Shown here piece after piece: positions 1 to 4,890 of a DNA stretch of 6,805 nt. The stretch covers positions 1 through 6,805 of the forward strand of contig CAWUIN010000133.1 in the NCBI GenBank assembly GCA_963922535.1, written 5' to 3'. The notes under the pieces were generated by a model that searched no databases, was not told where the DNA came from, and saw only the letters and a list, made by a program, of their open reading frames with translations. Position 1 is the first letter of the stretch; each line of letters starts with the position of its first letter. Source of the stretch: Tectiglobus sp963922535 (lineage in GTDB: Bacteria > Pseudomonadota > Alphaproteobacteria > Rhizobiales > Hyphomicrobiaceae). The position numbers and the translations under genes are program-made.

Positions 1-687
1 GACGTCGGCGGCCTCAAGGCCATCCGTCGCATCCAGCACCGTGAGCCTTGCGGCTGTTTTTCTCGCATTCAGGTACTGGGCAATCCGGATTGCCCGGTGC
101 GCCAGTCCCTGCTGGTGGCTGACTTCTCCGGCCGGCAGCCTGACAACGACATGCCCATCCTCGGGCATCCCGGCGAGCTGTGCTGCAAGTCGCCTGGCCT
201 CGCGCCGGCTGCCCCAGGCAGCTGGCCAGCGGTGCCGCGCCTGAGCGTCGAGACCGGAAATTCCTTCATCCTGCACGGCGGTGCCGGGCGCGAGCACGAT
301 TTCATCGAAGACGAAGGCGCGGCCGCTCAATGCGTGCGCGGTCTTTGATGCCCAGTCGATAGCCTCAATGTCGTCCAGTGCAACGTCGACATCGGCCCTG
401 CCAAGCAGTTCCATTGCACCGTCCAGCGACGGCCGCAGAAATTCATGCCGGTCTTTGAGCTGTGGCTTTAGACGGCCTGGGTCGCGCTCGACCAGAATAA
501 GTCGCACTCTGCTGTCGGCACGCCGTGCTGCCAGAACTGCTGCAACCCCGGCCGGTCCTCCGCCTACAACGATGATTCGTCTGGTCTGCGAACTGGCGCC
601 GACAAACGGCAAAGCAGCGCCAACGGCAATCGCCGGCCCGCCGGCCAGCAGGCCTGTGATGAGTTTTCTGCGGTTTATGTTGTGCAT
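1..687 (-). CDS. FccB-like FAD-dependent oxidoreductase with Tat-type signal, partial (3' end outside window)
   Basis: The first 229 codons of a flavoprotein are visible. Residues 5-30 look like a twin-arginine signal: NRRKLI followed by a Gly/Ala-rich hydrophobic stretch. Residues 38-47 (IIVVGGGPAG) are the FAD-binding Rossmann glycine motif, followed by an acidic strand end at LVERD (65-69). A second flavoprotein element is VLAPGT (131-136). Around 150-220, HRWPAAW and later AIRIAQYLNA...LTVLD follow the layout of the flavin subunit of flavocytochrome c sulfide dehydrogenase (FccB) as I remember it. FccB normally uses a cysteine to attach FAD and a redox disulfide. Here no cysteine occurs in the visible part, and the position of the first disulfide cysteine appears to read VSHQQG. 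The ATG at 687 overlaps the nifM end by 13 bases and has a GGGGG-type ribosome site about six bases upstream. The location, last in the nifVWZM unit, suggests a periplasmic redox role under nitrogen-fixing conditions, but that is inference. Family assignment is fairly sure; the substrate is unknown. Confidence 0.75.
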   Translation of the reverse strand, partial: MHNINRRKLITGLLAGGPAIAVGAALPFVGASSQTRRIIVVGGGPAGVAAVLAARRADSRVRLILVERDPGRLKPQLKDRHEFLRPSLDGAMELLGRADVDVALDDIEAIDWASKTAHALSGRAFVFDEIVLAPGTAVQDEGISGLDAQARHRWPAAWGSRREARRLAAQLAGMPEDGHVVVRLPAGEVSHQQGLAHRAIRIAQYLNARKTAARLTVLDATDGLEAADV

Positions 688-1604
688 GCCTGCCCCCTTT
701 TCCGTGTCGCTGGTAACATCGTTTCCCACCTGGAATTCACGGTGGCTGTAGCCGCAGGTCTCCGCGATTCAGTGGGCGCACAGATAGCCTTGATCCACTG
801 TCGCTTCGCCTTCTGGCGATTTGCCTCGCCAAGCGCTTCGGCGATCTTTGCCCGTGCCTCTTTCAGTGACACCAGCCGCGACGGGATGATCCGCTCGCAT
901 TTGATAATGTGAAAACCAACTTCGGTTTCAACCGGCGCGCTGATTTTTCCCAACCGGAGCGCAAAAGCTGCATCCGCAATCGGCTTCATGAGCTGATCCC
1001 GGCTAACCACGCCCAGGTTCCCGCTATCCAGAGCACTGGGACACTCCGAATAGAGCTCTGCCAACAGGGCGAAACTCTCCGGCTTTTTCTGCAGCTGGGC
1101 ATGGAGTTCCCTGATACGTTTCAGCGCCTCAGCGGGGCTGTTTTCTGGAAACTGTGGGTTAATGGTGATAAGGATATGGCTGATGGCGCGCTGTTCGGGG
1201 CGGAGAAACTCGTCCCTTCTCTGGCGATATAGAGCTGCAATCTTTTCTTCGCCGGGCTCTTCGATGTTTGAGACAACCTTTTCAATCGTCTTTTCAACTG
1301 TAAGCTGGCGCTCGATCGACAGAAACAGGACCGCATCGTCAATACCGCTATCGTGAAGATCGTCCAGGAAGTCGCAGTAATTGTCGTAACTGGCGATGAT
1401 GGCCCTGCGCGCCTCGTGCACATCGGCTGCATCGACCGACACGGTCCGGGCTTCCTCTGAGGCCAGGATCCTGTTCTCGACAAATAGCGTCTTGCGCGCA
1501 ACGGCCTCTGCGGCTTCGCTTTCGGGAACGCGAAGGTCCTTGGGTTTCCGGCTGAATTTCTGCTGGGCGGCCTTAAAGAGATGGTATGAATAGACGTTGC
1601 TCAT
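675..1604 (-). CDS. nifM: NifM, parvulin-type peptidyl-prolyl isomerase for NifH maturation
   Basis: The product has 309 residues. The N-terminal half (about 1-135) is helical and charged, as in NifM. Residues about 138-238 form a parvulin (PpiC-type) rotamase domain, with ISHILITI at 141-148, the SGNLGVVSRDQL stretch at 194-205, and the closing VETEVGFHIIKCE at 225-237. In known systems NifM isomerises prolyl bonds in the nitrogenase iron protein NifH and is needed for its activity in the cytoplasm. The ATG at 1604 lies 18 bases after nifZ, with a GGGGA ribosome site somewhat far upstream. The last 30 or so residues (from about 276, CAPTESRRPAATATV onward) are Arg/Ala/Thr-rich, do not look like the usual NifM end, and run into the next gene; they may be a read-through extension. 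The identity is supported by both domain and gene order. Confidence 0.9.
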   Translation of the reverse strand: MSNVYSYHLFKAAQQKFSRKPKDLRVPESEAAEAVARKTLFVENRILASEEARTVSVDAADVHEARRAIIASYDNYCDFLDDLHDSGIDDAVLFLSIERQLTVEKTIEKVVSNIEEPGEEKIAALYRQRRDEFLRPEQRAISHILITINPQFPENSPAEALKRIRELHAQLQKKPESFALLAELYSECPSALDSGNLGVVSRDQLMKPIADAAFALRLGKISAPVETEVGFHIIKCERIIPSRLVSLKEARAKIAEALGEANRQKAKRQWIKAICAPTESRRPAATATVNSRWETMLPATRKRGQACTT

Positions 1605-1622
1605 GGCTCATGACATCCCCTG

Positions 1623-2159
1623 CTAGTCGACTGCCTGTTCCGCCCGTTGAGCTGCCGCTGCCAGCACATCGGCCAGATCCTCAGGATCGTCCTCCACGCT
1701 CAGGAGGTCATCGGGGGTGGCTTCGCTCACAAATTCAAGCGATGTTTCAGGCACCAGCAGGGTGCGGCCCGGAAAGCGCACGTGATAGGCAACGCCGCCG
1801 GGCGTGTTACGCAGAACCTTGAAGATCTCACCCTGGTCGCCCGGCCGCGCAATGATCTCATCTGCCACCGCCAGCTGAACCTTAGGGGTTACCTTTTCGC
1901 GGAACTCGAACATGTTGTGCACCCAGGCATCCGAGGCCGGCTGCAATTCAGCCTCCCGGCATCCGACAATCTTATCCGTATCGATGAAGTGCACCGTGTA
2001 GATGATCTGATCCTGTAGGAAAGTGCCGACATCGCGAACGAACCCGACACTGCCGCGCCGCACCAGAAGCTCTCCGGTCTCGGTCCCAGGAAAGGTCCCA
2101 TCGTTGCGCACATTTCTGATGACGCGGACTTCGTCTCCGTATTCATATTTCGGCCGCAT
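1623..2159 (-). CDS. nifZ: NifZ, MoFe-protein maturation factor
   Basis: The product has 178 residues. NifZ acts in the cytoplasm in maturation of the MoFe protein, notably assembly of the second P-cluster in Azotobacter. The sequence shows two copies of a small beta-rich unit. Residues 6-72 run from YGDEVRVIRNVRNDG through GSVGFVRDVG and YTVHF to REAEL. Residues 98-144 run from VADEIIARPGDQGEI through VLRNTPGGVAYHVRF to VPETSLEF. The tail (145-178) is acidic and Ala-rich (SVEDDPEDLADVLAAAA). I chose the ATG at 2159 because AGGAGG lies six bases upstream and the product then begins with the family-like MRPKYEYGDEV; an upstream in-frame start at 2213 would overlap nifW and adds 18 unrelated residues. 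It sits between nifW and nifM, as in Azotobacter. Confidence 0.92.
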   Translation of the reverse strand: MRPKYEYGDEVRVIRNVRNDGTFPGTETGELLVRRGSVGFVRDVGTFLQDQIIYTVHFIDTDKIVGCREAELQPASDAWVHNMFEFREKVTPKVQLAVADEIIARPGDQGEIFKVLRNTPGGVAYHVRFPGRTLLVPETSLEFVSEATPDDLLSVEDDPEDLADVLAAAAQRAEQAVD

Positions 2160-2165
2160 GAGCGT

Positions 2166-2171
2166 CCTCCT
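2166..2171 (-). promoter_or_regulatory. Ribosome binding site of nifZ
   Basis: A perfect AGGAGG on the minus strand (inside GAGGAGGA) lies six bases before the ATG at 2159. It decides the nifZ start against the longer reading that begins inside nifW. Confidence 0.8.
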
Positions 2172-2184
2172 CTTGATGCAGAAC

Positions 2185-2496
2185 CTATTTGCGGACCAGT
2201 TCCACTGGCACAAACCCGGTTTGCGGTTGCAGGACTTTGAAGACCTTTTCTGTCAACGCATCTGAATGCACAAAGTCTTCATAGGCCTTATACAGAAAAC
2301 CTTTGTAGTAAGCCTCGCAATCGGCCCTGCCTTCTGGTTTGCCGGGGTCCTTTTCCAGATAGTCGTGGAAGCGCTGGAGGATATGCAGACGATTGACGTG
2401 AACGACCTTCGGGTCGAACTCGATTTCGAAGTGGTCGAGAAAATCCTCTGCGCTCGACAAATCCTGCAGCTCGCGTTCGAATTCGGCATTTCTCAT
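2185..2496 (-). CDS. nifW: NifW, nitrogenase-stabilising/protective protein
   Basis: The product has 103 residues, the usual NifW size. The family signature is clear: LSSAEDFLDHFEIEFDPKVV near residues 13-32, then HVNRLHILQRFHDYL, YKGFLYKAYEDFV, and the C-terminal EKVFKVL...FVPVELV. NifW is a small cytoplasmic protein that binds the MoFe protein during assembly and helps protect or stabilise nitrogenase against oxygen; its biochemistry is only partly known. The ATG at 2496 has AGAGGAG at 2508-2514, a long spacing of about 11 bases. It ends 25 bases before nifZ and starts 173 bases after nifV; that gap contains the small ORF at 2588-2668. No independent promoter was found in the gap, so transcription is probably from upstream of nifV. 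Confidence 0.95.
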   Translation of the reverse strand: MRNAEFERELQDLSSAEDFLDHFEIEFDPKVVHVNRLHILQRFHDYLEKDPGKPEGRADCEAYYKGFLYKAYEDFVHSDALTEKVFKVLQPQTGFVPVELVRK

Positions 2497-2587
2497 TTCT
2501 GGCGATGCTCCTCTTAATTCCAGGAATACTCTTTTGCTGCGTCAGCCTGCCGGTGTCTGATCTGGCGGGGGCTGATCCGGCGCGCAC

Positions 2588-2668
2588 TCAGGCTGTCGGG
2601 TTTTGCGGTTTCAGGCCGCCATTAAAAACACACGCAGCGTCGTCCTTCATCGTGCTCCACAGCGCCAT
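2588..2668 (-). pseudogene. 26-codon ORF resembling the N-terminus of a nif serine O-acetyltransferase (nifP/cysE1 remnant)
   Basis: An ATG one base after the nifV stop opens a 26-codon ORF. GGAG seven bases upstream, inside the nifV end, would be a good coupled ribosome site. The first 15 residues, MALWSTMKDDAACVF, follow the usual start of bacterial serine acetyltransferases as I remember it (a short M..L...KEDI..VF followed by ERDPAAR). After VF the similarity stops (NGGLKPQNPTA, then TGA), and I find no acetyltransferase body in any frame before nifW. In Azotobacter cysE1 (nifP) lies exactly between nifV and nifW, supplying O-acetylserine for cysteine used by NifS. I infer a gene that lost nearly all of its body by deletion. 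Alternatives are a genuine micro-ORF that couples translation, or chance similarity. The match is short, so this is a hypothesis. Confidence 0.45.
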
Positions 2669-2669
2669 C

Positions 2670-3809
2670 TCACGTCTCCACGATCTGTTGCGCCTGGTGA
2701 AATGACACCAGCTCGCCGGCGGTCGGAGACCGTTTCAGTTTTTCGGCAAAACAACGCACACGGGGGAGAATTCTCTGCGCGGCATCGCGCTCCAGGACGA
2801 TGCCAAGCTGAGCGTAGGCGTGGATCAGCCCCCGGGTGCCGGAATGCTTGCCAAGCACAAAATCATGACGCCGGCCAAGTTCGGCGGGATCAATCCCCTG
2901 ATAATTGAACGGATCCTTTATCAACCCGTCGACGTGAATCCCTGATTCATGCGAGAAGACCCGCTCGCCGACAAGGCTTTTCAGAGGTGAGATCCGGCAT
3001 CCCGAAGCCTCTTCGACGAGTTTAGAAAGTTCGTTGTAATTGCGTAGATCGATGCCGGTGGCGATGCCGAGAATCTTCGACAACCCGATGGCGACTTCTT
3101 CAAGCGGTGCGTTGCCGGCGCGTTCGCCAAGCCCGAATACGGTTGTGTTGACATATCGTGCACCAGCCCGGACGGCGGCCAGCGAATTGGCCGTCGCCAG
3201 CCCGATGTCATCATGGGCGTGCATCTCGATGGCAAGATCGCTGGAAGCCTGCAGATCAGCAATGCGGTCATAGACCGTGAAGGGGTCCATGATCCCAACC
3301 GTATCGGCAAAGCGGAAACGTTCGGCCCCCGATTTCTCTGCGACCTCCAGAACGCTTTTGAGAAAATCGGGATCGGCCCGCGAAGCGTCTTCGCCCCCAA
3401 CGCTGACACGAAAGCCCAGGTCTGAGGCGCGCGGGACTATCGAGGAGATCTGCTGCAGGACCCATGCCCGGTCACGGTTGAGCTTTCTGGAGATCTGCTG
3501 GTCTGAAACCGGAATTGAAAGATCGATTAGAGCAACGCGAAGGCGGCTTGCAGCCTCGAGGTCGTCCTGGCGCATCCGGCACCAGACCATCAGGTCAGCG
3601 CCAAGACCGAGTGAGCTCAGAGCCGCGATCGTCTCGCGTTCCTCGGGGCCCATGGCAGGAATGCCGACCTCTAGTTCAGGCACGCCGATCGCATCCAGAC
3701 GTCTGGCGATCTCGATTTTCTCGTCCCGAGAGAAGGCGACACCCGCGGACTGTTCTCCATCACGCAGTGTCGTATCATTGATAATAACTTTGCGTGCTAG
3801 GGTTGTCAT
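2670..3809 (-). CDS. nifV: NifV, homocitrate synthase
   Basis: The product has 379 residues, full length for NifV. It condenses acetyl-CoA with 2-oxoglutarate to homocitrate, the organic ligand of the FeMo-cofactor. Family motifs in the TIM barrel are intact: INDTTLRDGEQSAG (10-23), the metal-binding EMHAHDDIG (195-203), NTTVFGLGERAGNAPLEE (221-238), and VFSHESGIHVDG (284-295), followed by the lid region FVLGKHSGTRG (317-327). I chose the ATG at 3809 rather than the in-frame TTG at 3839, because the product then starts directly before the barrel, AAGGTG lies upstream, and the predicted sigma-54 transcript begins near 3837. It is the first gene of the nifV-W-Z-M unit and is separated from nifS by 1.08 kb, unlike the close nifS-nifV spacing in Azotobacter. 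Confidence 0.95.
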   Translation of the reverse strand: MTTLARKVIINDTTLRDGEQSAGVAFSRDEKIEIARRLDAIGVPELEVGIPAMGPEERETIAALSSLGLGADLMVWCRMRQDDLEAASRLRVALIDLSIPVSDQQISRKLNRDRAWVLQQISSIVPRASDLGFRVSVGGEDASRADPDFLKSVLEVAEKSGAERFRFADTVGIMDPFTVYDRIADLQASSDLAIEMHAHDDIGLATANSLAAVRAGARYVNTTVFGLGERAGNAPLEEVAIGLSKILGIATGIDLRNYNELSKLVEEASGCRISPLKSLVGERVFSHESGIHVDGLIKDPFNYQGIDPAELGRRHDFVLGKHSGTRGLIHAYAQLGIVLERDAAQRILPRVRCFAEKLKRSPTAGELVSFHQAQQIVET

Positions 3810-3847
3810 TGGCGATTGCACCTTGAATTTCGTTATCAAGATGTAAA

Positions 3848-3863
3848 AGCAAGCCGCATGCCA
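3848..3863 (-). promoter_or_regulatory. Sigma-54 (-24/-12) promoter of nifV
   Basis: The minus strand reads TGGCATGCGGCTTGCT. Against the consensus TGGCACG-R-NNN-TTGCW only two positions differ (T for C in the -24 box, C for the purine). The GG and GC doublets are separated by exactly ten bases, as RpoN requires. The expected transcript start is near 3837, giving a leader of about 28 bases to the nifV ATG. Together with the activator site at 3949-3964 this predicts NifA-dependent expression of nifVWZM. Confidence 0.8.
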
Positions 3864-3881
3864 TGCACTTTATGCAATAAA

Positions 3882-3894
3882 TATCAATGATCTG
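3882..3894 (+). promoter_or_regulatory. Possible IHF site between activator site and promoter
   Basis: TATCAATGATCTG matches the IHF core WATCAA-N4-TTR in its left part but only partly on the right (CTG). It is flanked by an AT-rich stretch and lies between the NifA site and the -24/-12 promoter, where IHF usually bends nif DNA. The match is weak; the position is the main argument. Confidence 0.3.
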
Positions 3895-3948
3895 GGCTGT
3901 GTTCGGCCAATCCGACGACGGCCATTGTCATGTCCCAAACCGCCCCCC

Positions 3949-3964
3949 TGTCAGCAAACCGACA
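3949..3964. promoter_or_regulatory. NifA upstream activator sequence (TGT-N10-ACA)
   Basis: TGT CAGCAAACCG ACA is a perfect NifA-type palindrome. Its centre is about 120 bases upstream of the predicted nifV transcript start, inside the usual -80 to -150 range. A second, imperfect copy (TGT-N10-ACC) lies at 3926-3941. Chance occurrence of this six-base pattern is not rare, but the combination with a well-spaced sigma-54 promoter before a nif gene makes it credible. Confidence 0.65.
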
Positions 3965-3993
3965 ACAATTTGTCCTGTAGATCTCAGAATTAT

Positions 3994-4017
3994 CCGCCGC
4001 CTGCAATTGTGCGGCGG
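3994..4017. repeat. Perfect 7-bp inverted repeat
   Basis: CCGCCGC and GCGGCGG flank a ten-base spacer that contains CAATTG. There is no T run on either side, so it does not look like a terminator. It lies upstream of the NifA site, between the divergent nifV and membrane-protein genes. It could form a hairpin or be an operator; the function is unknown. Confidence 0.4.
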
Positions 4018-4106
4018 TGCCATTGAGGGCAGTTTCATAAGAGGGGTTATGCGATTTTGTGCCACAATGAGGCTGTAAGTATCGCTCATCATAAGGTCAT
4101 TAAGTA

Positions 4107-4597
4107 ATGATTGAGCAGCTAATGAGTATCAAGCCCGGAACATCTCATAATCTTACAGTTCGCCAAACGTATCTCATGCATGAATACTCAGCACTAAGAG
4201 ATGAGATAATCGAATACATCAAGCAGATAGCAGCGATGCACAAATTTTTATTCATTTCTTGCGCCGTAACAGTTGCGTGGTTGCTTAATGAAGCTGGTAA
4301 TATAAATTATATGGCCTCTTCTTTTGGAGCCTGGGTGCCGTTTTTTTAGTCCTATGTTATGTTTATTACCGAAAAGACTTAATCGAAACTATTTTCAAAA
4401 TAGGAGACCAAATTAATAAAATAGAGCATGAACTTGAAGTCGATGACATCGCATGGCAAAGCACGGTTCGTGATCTCAATGGAGAACGGAAAAAAGTATT
4501 TAGTAGAACGGTTCGAATGCATTGGCTTTTCATTTTTTCTTCTTTTGCATTTGCCGTATGGTACTGTATTGAATACTCGTTTGGATTAAACAATTGA
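4107..4597 (+). pseudogene. Small three-helix membrane protein of unknown function, frameshifted at a T7 run
   Basis: The first frame runs from ATG 4107 to TAG 4347-4349 (80 residues). A -1 shift within the seven T at 4341-4347 continues an open frame from 4346 to TGA 4595-4597 (83 more residues), giving a coherent 163-residue protein. One extra T would restore it. The composite has a charged amphipathic N-terminus (EYSALRDEIIEYIKQIAAMH, 26-45) and hydrophobic segments at about 46-60, 68-88 and 138-156, with a charged helical loop between the second and third. The second segment crosses the frameshift (WVPFF then LVLCYVYY), which shows that both halves belong together. The layout resembles a widespread group of short uncharacterised membrane proteins, but I cannot name the family. 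GC is roughly 35-40% by eye against almost 60% in the nif genes, and it is the only gene on the plus strand, so it is probably acquired. AAGG at 4092-4095 may be its ribosome site. A sequencing error, phase variation or transcriptional slippage could explain the shift. Confidence 0.6.
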
Positions 4598-4809
4598 ATA
4601 TTTATTTCAATACATAAATAGAAGATTTTCCACTTAAGATTAAGTAATTGAGTACTCGGGTCGAAACAAAGTATCCCCCCAACCACCATTCGTGCAGGGG
4701 CTACCTGTAAATTTGGTCGGGTGTTGCCAGTCTGTTGACGGGGATCGAACTCATCTGCTCTGACTCGCTGTGGGGGCGCCGCCAAGTTTTGGGGGCATGC
4801 AACGCGTGC
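4598..4809. other. Non-coding stretch with GC-rich, possibly scar-like sequence
   Basis: No gene is supported here. The first 60 bases are AT-rich like the membrane-protein gene. From about 4672 the composition switches to GC-rich. Read on the minus strand, 4800-4760 has two GCCCCCA words about 20 bases apart (positions about 4789-4795 and 4769-4775) and then a GAGTTCGATCCCC stretch near 4740-4752 that recalls a tRNA T-arm. No acceptor stem or CCA follows, so it is not a tRNA gene. The stretch could be the remains of an attachment site or the end of an inserted element, which is inference only. Confidence 0.3.
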
Positions 4810-4834
4810 AAAAAAAGTGGCCCCGGTTGGGGCC
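4810..4834 (-). terminator. Rho-independent terminator after nifS
   Basis: On the minus strand GGCCCC-AACC-GGGGCC forms a perfect six-base-pair GC stem with a four-base loop, followed by AC and seven T. It begins 56 bases after the nifS stop. Read on the plus strand the same hairpin is followed by GTTTTATT, so it may also work in that direction. It implies that nifUS transcripts mostly end here and do not reach nifV. Confidence 0.85.
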
Positions 4835-4890
4835 GTTTTATTAAATTTGCGGTGAAGTTTCAAAGCCTGCTGGCGGCCCGGATATGACAC

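Noticed and set aside
281..751. A 156-codon plus-strand open frame
   Set aside because: It is opposite the flavoprotein and nifM genes, which are convincing by homology; a Ser/Arg/Pro-rich shadow frame.
2497..2587. Separate promoter or terminator between the small ORF and nifW
   Set aside because: I found no sigma-54 pattern with GG-N10-GC spacing and no GC stem followed by a T run on the minus strand; only imperfect short inverted repeats.
3810..3839. In-frame upstream TTG start for nifV at 3839
   Set aside because: It lies at or before the predicted sigma-54 transcript start and adds ten residues that are not typical of NifV.
3277..3846. A 189-codon plus-strand open frame
   Set aside because: It is the complement of nifV, Arg/Ser-rich, with no recognisable domain.
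4048..4070. A second sigma-54-like sequence on the minus strand, TGGCACAAAATCGCAT
   Set aside because: The GG and GC doublets are separated by nine bases instead of ten, and RpoN does not tolerate this well. The site at 3848-3863 is better and closer to nifV.
4738..4756. Possible tRNA gene, from a T-arm-like GAGTTCGATCCCC on the minus strand
   Set aside because: One stem pair is mismatched, and there is no acceptor stem, anticodon arm or CCA at the right distance.
4366..4890. A 174-codon minus-strand open frame filling the space after nifS
   Set aside because: It is antisense to the membrane-protein gene, runs through the nifS terminator hairpin, and has no recognisable domain. Composition and position suggest a chance open frame.
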